A stretch of 37,051 nucleotides of DNA, taken from positions 1-37,051 of the forward strand of contig NZ_JAFCLP010000035.1 of assembly GCF_018129405.1 (NCBI RefSeq), given 5' to 3'. Every line of letters begins with the position of its first letter. Position 1 is the stretch's first letter. Below, in pieces: positions 16,318-23,700 of this stretch. The position numbers and the translations under genes were made by a program. Under the pieces are notes generated by a model. It searched no databases, was not told the origin of the DNA, and saw nothing but the letters and a program-made list of their open reading frames with translations. Origin of the DNA: Bradyrhizobium iriomotense (lineage in GTDB: Bacteria > Pseudomonadota > Alphaproteobacteria > Rhizobiales > Xanthobacteraceae).

Positions 16318-18417
16318 CTACGCCTCCGCCATCCCCGCCGCCCACAGCGCGAACGCGTAGACGATCGCGACTTCATCGAGCCGGTCGAACCGCCCCGAGG
16401 CGCCGCCATGGCCGGCGCCCATGTTGGTGCGCAGGAGAACCGGGCCGCCGCCTTTCATGGTGGCGCGCAGGCGCGCGATCCACTTTGCCGGCTCCCAATA
16501 GGTGACGCGCGGATCGGTCAATCCGCCCATCGCCAAAATCGCGGGATAGTCCTTGGCCGCGACATTGTCGTAGGGCGAGTAGGACAGGATGGTGCGGAAA
16601 TCCTTCTCGCTCTCGATCGGGTTGCCCCATTCCGGCCATTCCGGCGGCGTCAGCGGCAGCGTGTCGTCGAGCATGGTGTTGAGCACGTCGACGAACGGCA
16701 CCTCGGCGACGATGCCGGCGAACAATTCGCCGGCGCGGTTGGCGACCGCGCCCATCAGCATGCCGCCGGCCGAGCCGCCATGGCCGACGATGCGCTTTGC
16801 GCTGGAGTACTTCGCATCAATCAGCGCGCGGGCGCTGGCTGAGAAATCGTCGAACGAATTCGTCTTCTTCTCGCGCTTGCCGTCGAGATACCAGCCCCAG
16901 CCCTTGTCGGCGCCGCCGCGGATATGGGCGATGGCGTAGACGAAGCCGCGATCGACCAGCGACAGGCGGTTGGCATTGAACGAGGCCGGCATCGCCATGC
17001 CGTATGAGCCGTAGCCGTAGAGCAGCAGCGGCGCCGTGCCGTCGAGCTTGAGCCCGCGGCGATGCAGGATCGACACCGGCACCTCGGCGCCGTCCTGCGC
17101 CAGCGCCATGATGCGCGTGGTGACGTAGTCGGCCGCGTTATGCCCTGAGGGAATCTCCTGCCGCTTGCGCAAGGTGCGCGTGCGCTTGACCATGTCGTAG
17201 TCGTAGACTTCCGACGGCGTCGTCATCGACGAATAGGCAAAGCGCAAATTCGTCGTCTCGAACTCGTAGGAGCCCATCGTATCCAGCGAATAGGCCGCCT
17301 CGTCGAAGGCGATGGCGTGCTCCTCGCTCGTTTTGAGATCGCGGATCACGATCGACGGCAGCGCGTTGGCGCGCTCCAGCCGCACCAGATGGCCGGCATA
17401 GAGATCGAGGTCGATGATGTAGATGCCGGGCCGATACGGGATCAGATCACGCCAGTTCGCCCGCTCGGGTGAGCCAAGCGGCGCGGTGACGATCTTGAAG
17501 TCGATGGCATCGTCGGCATTGGTGAGGATGAACAGCTCGTCGCCGCGATCGGCGAGTGAATATTGCACGCCTTCCTCGCGCGCCGCGACCAGGCGCGGCG
17601 GCGCCTCGGGGTTAGCGAGGTCGATCAGCCGCTGCTCGCTTGTCTCGTGGTCGCCGCCCGCGATCACGCAGAAGCGGCCGCTGGTGCTCTCGTGCAGATG
17701 GGTGAACCAGCCGGCATCCTGTTCCTCATAGACCAGCGTATCGTCGGCCTGCCTGGTGCCGAGCTTGTGCCGCCACACCTGCATCGGCCGGTGATTGTCG
17801 TCGAGCTTCACATAGAAGAAACTCTTGCAGTCCGCGGCCCAGACCACGCCGCTGTCGGTCTCCTCGACGACATCGTCGAGATCCTTGCCCGTCGCCCAGT
17901 CGCGCACGCGGATCGAAAAATATTCCGAACCCTTGGTGTCCGCGCTCCAGGCCTGCAGCTTGTGATCATACGAGTGCCGGCTGCCGCCGAACTTGAAATA
18001 TTTGTGGTCCTTGGCGAGCGCGTCGCCGTCGAGCACGATATCGCCCTCGCCGCCATCGCGCGGCATGCGTCCGAACAGCTCGTGCTGCCCGCCCTCGCGG
18101 AACCTGCGGAAATAGGCGAACGGACCATCCGGCGACGGCACGCTGGAATCGTCCTCCTTGATCCGTCCGCGCATCTCGCGCACCAGCGTCTTCTGCAGGG
18201 ACGCGGTATGGCCGAGCAGGCTCTCGGTGTAGCCGTTCTCCTCGTCCAGATATTTGCGGATGTCAGGATCGAGCACGGCGGGATCGCGCAGCACTTCCTG
18301 CCATTTCTCGTCCTTCAGCCAGGCATAGTCGTCGGTCACGGTGATGCCGTGCCGGGTGAAGGAATGCGGCCGGCGCGGGGCGACGGGGGGCTTCGAAGGT
18401 GTTTTGGCTTGTGTCAC
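16318..18417 (-). CDS. ptrB: Oligopeptidase B-type serine peptidase (S9A family)
   Basis: A cytoplasmic serine peptidase of about 700 residues that should cut small peptides, typically after Arg or Lys. An N-terminal beta-propeller domain (about 75-420) is followed by an alpha/beta-hydrolase domain. Numbered from the longer start at 18432, the triad is S554 (HGGSAGG), D640 (GGLTDPRV) and H675 (GAGHGGASGRF). The oligopeptidase B signature region LLLYGYGSYG is near 470-479. I prefer the GTG at 18415-18417 because GAGG lies 5 bp upstream; an ATG at 18432 adds five residues. No export signal is seen. It stands alone, bounded by palindromic repeats. The symbol is by family resemblance. Confidence 0.92.
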   Translation of the reverse strand: MTQAKTPSKPPVAPRRPHSFTRHGITVTDDYAWLKDEKWQEVLRDPAVLDPDIRKYLDEENGYTESLLGHTASLQKTLVREMRGRIKEDDSSVPSPDGPFAYFRRFREGGQHELFGRMPRDGGEGDIVLDGDALAKDHKYFKFGGSRHSYDHKLQAWSADTKGSEYFSIRVRDWATGKDLDDVVEETDSGVVWAADCKSFFYVKLDDNHRPMQVWRHKLGTRQADDTLVYEEQDAGWFTHLHESTSGRFCVIAGGDHETSEQRLIDLANPEAPPRLVAAREEGVQYSLADRGDELFILTNADDAIDFKIVTAPLGSPERANWRDLIPYRPGIYIIDLDLYAGHLVRLERANALPSIVIRDLKTSEEHAIAFDEAAYSLDTMGSYEFETTNLRFAYSSMTTPSEVYDYDMVKRTRTLRKRQEIPSGHNAADYVTTRIMALAQDGAEVPVSILHRRGLKLDGTAPLLLYGYGSYGMAMPASFNANRLSLVDRGFVYAIAHIRGGADKGWGWYLDGKREKKTNSFDDFSASARALIDAKYSSAKRIVGHGGSAGGMLMGAVANRAGELFAGIVAEVPFVDVLNTMLDDTLPLTPPEWPEWGNPIESEKDFRTILSYSPYDNVAAKDYPAILAMGGLTDPRVTYWEPAKWIARLRATMKGGGPVLLRTNMGAGHGGASGRFDRLDEVAIVYAFALWAAGMAEA

Positions 18418-18460
18418 TCGGTCCTCATTCAACTACGTGTCGCGGCGTCGCCCTTCTTCA

Positions 18461-18596
18461 CCTCTCCCCGCCTGCGGGGAGAGGTCGGAATTTGCAAGAG
18501 CAAATTCCGGGTGAGGGTGTACAGGTCTCTCGACCATCTCGCGTGCGGAGAGAGGCCCCTCACCCCGACCCTCTCCCCGTAAGAACGGGGAGAGGG
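18461..18596. repeat. Multi-hairpin intergenic repeat (CTCTCCCCG type)
   Basis: Three perfect hairpins in sequence: CCTCTCCCCG (18461-18470) with 18475-18484, GGAATTTGC (18487-18495) with 18500-18508, and CCCTCTCCCCGT (18569-18580) with 18585-18596. It is a composite mobile-type repeat between the divergent peptidase and acyltransferase genes. A shorter relative with CTCCCCG stems is at 36983-37010. The remaining 137 bp before the acyltransferase start show nothing else recognisable. Confidence 0.8.
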
Positions 18597-18733
18597 AGAA
18601 GACGCGTTCCCTTATATCGTCCTGATTCTACGAATTACCAGCGGGGCTGCTTCGAGGACTGCGCCAAGTCGCGGGGTTGTTGATCCGCCCCTTGTATGCT
18701 TTAGGCTCCATATCCCGCCGCCGGTCCAGCCTG

Positions 18734-20170
18734 ATGCTGTTCAATTCCTACCCGTTCATCCTGCTGTTCCTGCCGGTCGTGCTGGCCGGCTATTTCTGGC
18801 TTGGGCGGCGCAGCAATCTGACACCGGTGATCTGGCTGGCGCTGGCTTCGCTCGCCTTCTATGCGATCGGCAGCTGGCAGTTCGTGGCCCTGCTGCTGAT
18901 CTCGATCGCGTTCAACTATGGCGTCGGCCACCTCCTGATCGTGGCGGAGCTCGCCCCCATGCAACGCAAGGCGGCGCTCGCATGCGGCCTCGCCGGGGAT
19001 CTCCTCCTGCTCGGCATCTTCAAATATGCGGGCTTCGCCGCCGACAACATCAATGCGGTGTTCGGCACGCACCTCGCAGTCCACATCCTGCTGCCGGTCG
19101 GCATCTCCTTCTACACCTTCACCCAAATCGCGTTCCTGGTGGACGCGTATCGCGGCCAGGTCGCACGGTACGCCTTGCCGCATTACGCGCTGTTCGTGAC
19201 CTATTTCCCGCATCTGATCGCGGGGCCGATCCTTCACCACAAGGACATGATCCCGCAATTCGAGCACGAGGACTCAAAGCGCCCCGATGCGCATCTGATC
19301 CTGTGCGGGATCATCATCTTCGCGATCGGCCTGTTCAAGAAGACCTGCCTTGCCGACGGCATCCAGCCGCTGGTCGCGCTCGCTTTCGAGGCGCGCTCGC
19401 CGAGCTTCGACCAGGCCTGGTGTGGTGCGCTCGCCTACACGTTCCAGCTCTATTTCGACTTCTCCGGCTATTCGGACATGGCGATCGGCATATCGCTGAT
19501 GTTCGGCATCTTCCTGCCGGTCAACTTCAACTCGCCCTACAAGGCCACTGGCATCGTCGAGTTCTGGCGGCGCTGGCACATGACGCTGTCGCAGTTCCTG
19601 CGCGACTATCTCTACATCCCGCTCGGCGGCAACCGCAGGGGACGCGTGCTGCGCTACGTCAATCTGATGATCACGATGCTGCTCGGCGGGCTCTGGCACG
19701 GTGCGGCCTGGACTTTTGTCGTGTGGGGCGCGCTGCATGGCGCCTATCTCTGCGTCAATCACGCGTTCAACGCGCTGGTGCCGAACGTTTCCCCTCTGCT
19801 GGCGCGACCGGGTCGCATGCTTGGAGCCGTGCTGACGTTCCTCGCTGTCGTCATCGCCTGGGTGTTCTTCCGCGCCGAGAGCGTCACCTGGGCGTTGCGG
19901 GTTCTGCATGCGATGGCTGATCCCGCAAACATCGTCTTCGGCCGCGAGGAGATCGCAGCATTGGTGCAGGTCGTAATCTATGCCGCGCTGGTATGGCTGG
20001 CGCCGAACACGCAAGAGATCATGGGCTACGATCACGGCAACCGCCGGGTCGGTGAGGCCTTGCGAGCAGGGCGCATGCGGCCGCTGGCCCTCTATGCGGC
20101 GTCGCTGGTGCTCGCGTTCGGCGTCCTGGGCATCCAGAGGCACAGCGAATTCATTTACTTCAGGTTCTGA
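18734..20170 (+). CDS. MBOAT-family membrane O-acyltransferase (AlgI-like)
   Basis: A 478-residue polytopic membrane protein. It has many hydrophobic helices and the two MBOAT histidines: H282 in FWRRWHMTLSQFLRDYLY and H322 in LGGLWHGAAWTFVVWGALHG. These proteins move acyl groups, usually acetyl, across the inner membrane to a sugar polymer or a partner protein. The ATG at 18734 gives the usual MLFNSYPFI N-terminus; a TTG at 18677 would add 19 residues. The stop overlaps the next gene by one base, and that gene encodes a periplasmic SGNH-like partner. No polysaccharide synthesis genes are nearby, so the acceptor is unknown. Confidence 0.94.
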   Translation: MLFNSYPFILLFLPVVLAGYFWLGRRSNLTPVIWLALASLAFYAIGSWQFVALLLISIAFNYGVGHLLIVAELAPMQRKAALACGLAGDLLLLGIFKYAGFAADNINAVFGTHLAVHILLPVGISFYTFTQIAFLVDAYRGQVARYALPHYALFVTYFPHLIAGPILHHKDMIPQFEHEDSKRPDAHLILCGIIIFAIGLFKKTCLADGIQPLVALAFEARSPSFDQAWCGALAYTFQLYFDFSGYSDMAIGISLMFGIFLPVNFNSPYKATGIVEFWRRWHMTLSQFLRDYLYIPLGGNRRGRVLRYVNLMITMLLGGLWHGAAWTFVVWGALHGAYLCVNHAFNALVPNVSPLLARPGRMLGAVLTFLAVVIAWVFFRAESVTWALRVLHAMADPANIVFGREEIAALVQVVIYAALVWLAPNTQEIMGYDHGNRRVGEALRAGRMRPLALYAASLVLAFGVLGIQRHSEFIYFRF

Positions 20171-21282
20171 TGCGCGGTTCGTTCACCAGCCTGAAGCGTC
20201 TTCTCCTCGCCAGCGGCATGTGCCTGCTGGGTGCAGCAGTGCTCACCTACGTCGTCGATCCCCTGCAATTGTTCCGTCCCTCGCGACTGGCGTTCTACTC
20301 CGACGACACGCGCGTGCAGAATGCCGGGCTGATCCGCAGCCAGCCGTTCGACACCGCCTTCATGGGCACCTCGCTCGCGATCCATTTCCGCCAGAGCGAC
20401 ATCGACCGCGCGCTCGGCGTTCGCTCGCTCAAGCTGGCGATGACCGGCTCCAACTCGCGCCAGCAGGCCTTCGTGCTGGAGCAGGCGATCGACCGCGGCG
20501 CCAGGGGCGTGATCTGGGCGATGGACGATTTCAGCTTCGTCGATGCCGCCGATATCGAGGCCGACCCATATCTGTCCGTCGATCTCTATCGCGGGACGGC
20601 CAAGGGGATTGCGTCCTACGTCTTCAGCGCGGCGATGGCGAAGGAATCGCTGTTCACGGTGATGCGGTCGATCCCGCCGCTGCGGGAGCCGCTGACCCGA
20701 GCGGCGCCTTATCTCCCCGTCAAGTTCGCGCTGGAAGATGTCGACGACATCTACGCGCTGCCGCGGAATTTCGAGATTGCTCTCACCTACAATGCGCAGA
20801 AGACGTTTGCCGCCTTCGCTTACATCACGAATCCCGTGCGCAGCCGTTTCCTCGGCGAGGGCTATGGCTACGATGCGATGATCCGGCATTTCGAGCACGA
20901 CGCCGTCGGTCTCATCACGCGTCATCCGGACGTGACCTTCGACATCTACCTGCCGCCCTATTCGATCCTGCAATTCGTCGCGATGCGCGATGCCTCACCC
21001 GAGACGCTGAAGATCGTCACCGATCTCACGGCGCATATCGCGCAGCGATTGACGCGGCTGCCCAACGTGCGCCTGCACGATTTCCGCGCGGTCAAGGCGG
21101 TGACCCACGACCTCGATAATTACAGCGACGTCATCCACCATTCGCCGATGGTGGATGCGATGGTGCTGAAGTGGCTGGCGAGCGGGGAATACCGCGTCGA
21201 TCCGAAAGCGCCGCTCGCGTCGTTGAATGAGTTAAAGGCGCAGGTCGAGGCGTATCGCGTGCCACGATCGAACCTGCCGTAG
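20170..21282 (+). CDS. SGNH-like periplasmic partner of the MBOAT acyltransferase
   Basis: A 370-residue protein with an N-terminal membrane anchor (about 9-28) and a periplasmic domain. The SGNH-type nucleophile block is FMGTS with S68, and a distal block NYSDVIHHSP has candidate acid D320 and H323/H324. Partners of this kind (as with AlgJ/AlgX or PatB) complete transfer of the acetyl group to the polymer. The ATG overlaps the MBOAT stop (TGATG at 20168-20172), so the two are made together. I inferred the function mainly from this pairing and the two blocks. The TAG stop lies inside the palindromic repeat that starts at 21279. Confidence 0.8.
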   Translation: MRGSFTSLKRLLLASGMCLLGAAVLTYVVDPLQLFRPSRLAFYSDDTRVQNAGLIRSQPFDTAFMGTSLAIHFRQSDIDRALGVRSLKLAMTGSNSRQQAFVLEQAIDRGARGVIWAMDDFSFVDAADIEADPYLSVDLYRGTAKGIASYVFSAAMAKESLFTVMRSIPPLREPLTRAAPYLPVKFALEDVDDIYALPRNFEIALTYNAQKTFAAFAYITNPVRSRFLGEGYGYDAMIRHFEHDAVGLITRHPDVTFDIYLPPYSILQFVAMRDASPETLKIVTDLTAHIAQRLTRLPNVRLHDFRAVKAVTHDLDNYSDVIHHSPMVDAMVLKWLASGEYRVDPKAPLASLNELKAQVEAYRVPRSNLP

Positions 21283-21352
21283 CCCGCATGAGCGAAGCGA
21301 TATGCGGGGCCTCGCGCAAGATCCCGGGTGTCGCTTTGCTCACCCGGGCTAC
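21279..21352. repeat. Intergenic palindromic repeat, GTAGCCCGG family, copy 3
   Basis: It starts GTAGCCCGCATGAGCGAAGC and ends CTCACCCGGGCTAC. The arms are more diverged from each other than in the two other copies. The first bases of the element provide the TAG stop of the SGNH-like gene. Confidence 0.8.
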
Positions 21353-21395
21353 AAGACTGCAGCTGTGATGTTCAGCAGTCGCCAAAAGCTCCGTT

Positions 21396-21439
21396 GTCGT
21401 CCCGGCCGAGTGCGCAATTGCGCACTCGGCCGGGACGAC
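21396..21439. repeat. Perfect 44-bp palindrome with GTGCGCAATTGCGCAC core, copy 2
   Basis: Every base from GTCGTCCCGGCCGAG at the left end to the matching CTCGGCCGGGACGAC at the right end is symmetric around a central AATT. The core is shared with the element at 15379-15474. It lies just beyond the stop of the aminotransferase gene and could act as its terminator-like hairpin, although no T-run follows. Confidence 0.9.
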
Positions 21440-21447
21440 GGCGGCTG

Positions 21448-22635
21448 CTACACCGCCACTTCCTCGCCGAGATACGACACCGCCGCTTCCAGCCCGCCCT
21501 TGCCGTGCGGGATCTTCAGCGCGTTGAGGCCCACCTCGATCACGCCGAGCGTGCCGAGCAGCATCGGCGCATTCACATGGCCCATATGGGCAATGCGGAA
21601 GGCTTGTCCGGAGAGGTCGCCGATGCCGGTGCCGAGCACGACGCCGCACTTGTCCTTGCAATAGCGTTGCAGCACTGCGGGATCATGGCCGTTGCTCATG
21701 GTCACCGTGGTCACGGTGTTGGAGCGCTCGCTCGCCTCCGCGACATTGAAGCCGAGCACCTGGCCTTCCGACCACATCGCAACCGCGCGCCGCGCGGCTT
21801 CGCCGAGCAGGCTGTGGCGGCGGAAGGCGTTCTCCAGCCCTTCCTCGTGCAGCATGTCGATCGCCTTGCGCAGCGCGAACAACAGGTGCACCGGCGCGGT
21901 GCCGGCATATTTGCGATAGTTCTCGGTGCCCTCGCGCTCGCTCCAGCTCCAATAGGGCGTCGACATGTTCGCCTTCTTGTGCACCTCGAGCGCGCGCGCA
22001 TTGGCGGAGACGAAGCCGAGGCCGGGCGGCGTCATCAGGCCCTTCTGCGAGCCGGACATCGCGACGTCCACGCCCCATTTGTCCATCTCGAACGGCATGC
22101 AGCCGAGCGAGGCGACGGTGTCGACCATATACAGCGCGGGATGACCGCTCGCCTTGATCGCCTTGCCGATCGCCTCGATGTCGTTCTGCACGCCCGAGGC
22201 GGTATCGACCTGAACGACGACGACGGCCTTGATCTTGTGCTCCTTGTCGCGGCGCAGGCGTTCCTCGACCTCGTGCGGCCGCACCGCGCGGCGCCAGTCG
22301 CCCTTGAGCACCTCGACCTCGGCGCCCATCAGCGCCGCCGCATTGCCCCAGCCGATCGCGAAGCGGCCGCTCTCCAGCACCAGCACCTTGTCGCCGCGCG
22401 ACAATACGTTGCTCAGCGCCGCTTCCCAGGCGCCGTGGCCGTTGGCGATGTAGATGTAGGATTTGCCCTTGGTTGCAAACAGCTTCGAGATGTCGCTGAG
22501 CAGGCTCTCGGTCAGGTCGAGCATCTCTTTGGAGTAGATGTCGATCGCCGGACGGTGCATCGCCCGCAGCACCTCGTCGGGCATCGTGGTGGGCCCGGGG
22601 ATGGCCAGAAATTCCCGGCCCGCGCGAACGGTCAT
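21448..22635 (-). CDS. Class V aminotransferase, serine-glyoxylate type
   Basis: A 395-residue PLP enzyme. Hallmarks are FLAIPGPTTMP at 9-19, NGHGAWEAALSN at about 65-76, D172 in YMVDTVASLG for the cofactor nitrogen, and Schiff-base lysine K198 in SGSQKGLMTPPGLGF. The family transfers amino groups between serine or alanine and glyoxylate, as in photorespiratory-type and C1 metabolism. I chose the ATG at 22635 with AAGGA about 10 bp upstream; a longer frame to 22722 has no support. No hydroxypyruvate reductase or C1 gene is adjacent, so the donor and acceptor remain open. The palindrome at 21396-21439 follows its stop. Confidence 0.9.
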   Translation of the reverse strand: MTVRAGREFLAIPGPTTMPDEVLRAMHRPAIDIYSKEMLDLTESLLSDISKLFATKGKSYIYIANGHGAWEAALSNVLSRGDKVLVLESGRFAIGWGNAAALMGAEVEVLKGDWRRAVRPHEVEERLRRDKEHKIKAVVVVQVDTASGVQNDIEAIGKAIKASGHPALYMVDTVASLGCMPFEMDKWGVDVAMSGSQKGLMTPPGLGFVSANARALEVHKKANMSTPYWSWSEREGTENYRKYAGTAPVHLLFALRKAIDMLHEEGLENAFRRHSLLGEAARRAVAMWSEGQVLGFNVAEASERSNTVTTVTMSNGHDPAVLQRYCKDKCGVVLGTGIGDLSGQAFRIAHMGHVNAPMLLGTLGVIEVGLNALKIPHGKGGLEAAVSYLGEEVAV

Positions 22636-22740
22636 TGCATTGGTCCTTGTTGCTTGAGAACAGGATGGTGGGTTGCTGAGTCTCACTTTTACGCGGCGTT
22701 GGAGGCCAAGAAAAGCGCGCAAAACGCAGGTCTGGGGCTC

Positions 22741-23466
22741 TTATCTCTTGGTCTCGCGACACCCGGCCGCTTCGGCCTCTTCGACCGAGCAGAACCAGCG
22801 GGTGCCCTTGCTGATCTTCATCTTGATCTGGGTGTACCAGCGGCTGGTCGGCTGGTGATAGATGCACTCGCCGGCGCTGTTCACATTGCCCTTGATGGTG
22901 CAGTCGGGTGAGGGCGCGACCGGCCCCGAGGCTGAGGCGAGCAGCACCGCATGCGCCCCTTCCGGGGGCTTGGTGGCGCCCAGGATGGCGGTCTTCTTGT
23001 TGCGAACGCGCCAGTCCCAGGGCGCGATGAAGGCGCCCTGCCACATGCCGGCTTTTGCCTCGCGCGCGGCGGCTTCGTCGGCGTCGTAATCATGGGAGAT
23101 GCGGGTGTAGGCCAGTGCCCAGCCGTTGCGCACCAGCCATTTCTGGATGTCCTCGCCGCCGACCTCGCAGCGCGCGACCGTGCGGCCGCGCCGGTCGATC
23201 GCACGGGTGTGGCAGACCCAGTTCTTTCCTTCCGTGTATTTGGCGAGTTCCTCGCGCGCCGCCACGCCACAGGTCCAGCGCTCGCTCTTGGTGTTGAGAC
23301 AGAGCTGGTCGGATGATGGCGCGTCGATGCCGCCGAGCCGGATCCGCGTGTTGCCGATCACGACGGAATCGCCGTCGCGGACCTTTGCCGTGCCGGTGAT
23401 GTCGGCAGCCTCGGCCAGCGAAGGGATAGCGAGCAAAGACAGCGCAATCAGGACTTTTCGCAACAT
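22741..23466 (-). CDS. Secreted thermonuclease-like (SNase-fold) protein with C-terminal Cys-containing module
   Basis: A 241-residue protein with a signal peptide (MLRKVLIALSLLAIPSLAEA, cleavage near 20). The staphylococcal-nuclease fold spans about 22-155: D31/D33 (VRDGDSV), R43 and D47 (RLGGIDAP), R95 (DRRGR). In staphylococcal nuclease a catalytic glutamate follows the DxP; here S51 occupies that place, so the active site may be impaired. A separate C-terminal module (about 188-241) has C189, C201 and C226 with KGNVNSAGE, IYHQP and RWFCSVEEAEAAGCR. I associate such modules with proteobacterial thermonuclease-like proteins. The ATG at 23466 was chosen for the signal peptide. It could be a nuclease, or a nucleic-acid or cell-wall binding protein. 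Confidence 0.82.
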   Translation of the reverse strand: MLRKVLIALSLLAIPSLAEAADITGTAKVRDGDSVVIGNTRIRLGGIDAPSSDQLCLNTKSERWTCGVAAREELAKYTEGKNWVCHTRAIDRRGRTVARCEVGGEDIQKWLVRNGWALAYTRISHDYDADEAAAREAKAGMWQGAFIAPWDWRVRNKKTAILGATKPPEGAHAVLLASASGPVAPSPDCTIKGNVNSAGECIYHQPTSRWYTQIKMKISKGTRWFCSVEEAEAAGCRETKR

Positions 23467-23583
23467 GCCGGTCCGGGTGTTCAGGACAATCTCGATAAGC
23501 CGCGCAATTGTGGTCGGCTTTTGTCCGCTCGGCCAGCATATGCCTAACGGATAGGCTTTCAACTTCCTGTCATTTTGCGACGG

Positions 23584-23678
23584 TCTCGTAGGGTGGGCAA
23601 AGGCGCGCTCTTCGCGCCGTGCCCACCATCTCTTTGTGGTGCATGGTGGGCACGCTTCGCTTTGCCCACCCTACGAGA
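23584..23678. repeat. Nested palindromic repeat, TCGTAGGGTGGGC family, copy 1
   Basis: A 19-bp outer arm (23584-23602) beginning TCTCGTAGGGTGGGC pairs with 23660-23678. A nested 12-bp pair CGTGCCCACCAT (23618-23629) matches 23643-23654. It lies between two minus-strand genes. A second copy is at 26724-26819. Confidence 0.85.
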
Positions 23679-23700
23679 CTGCGTCCGGGGCACGAGACTG

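Noticed and set aside
18461-18596. Possible CRISPR-like repeat array
   Set aside because: The units are different hairpins rather than identical direct repeats separated by unique spacers.
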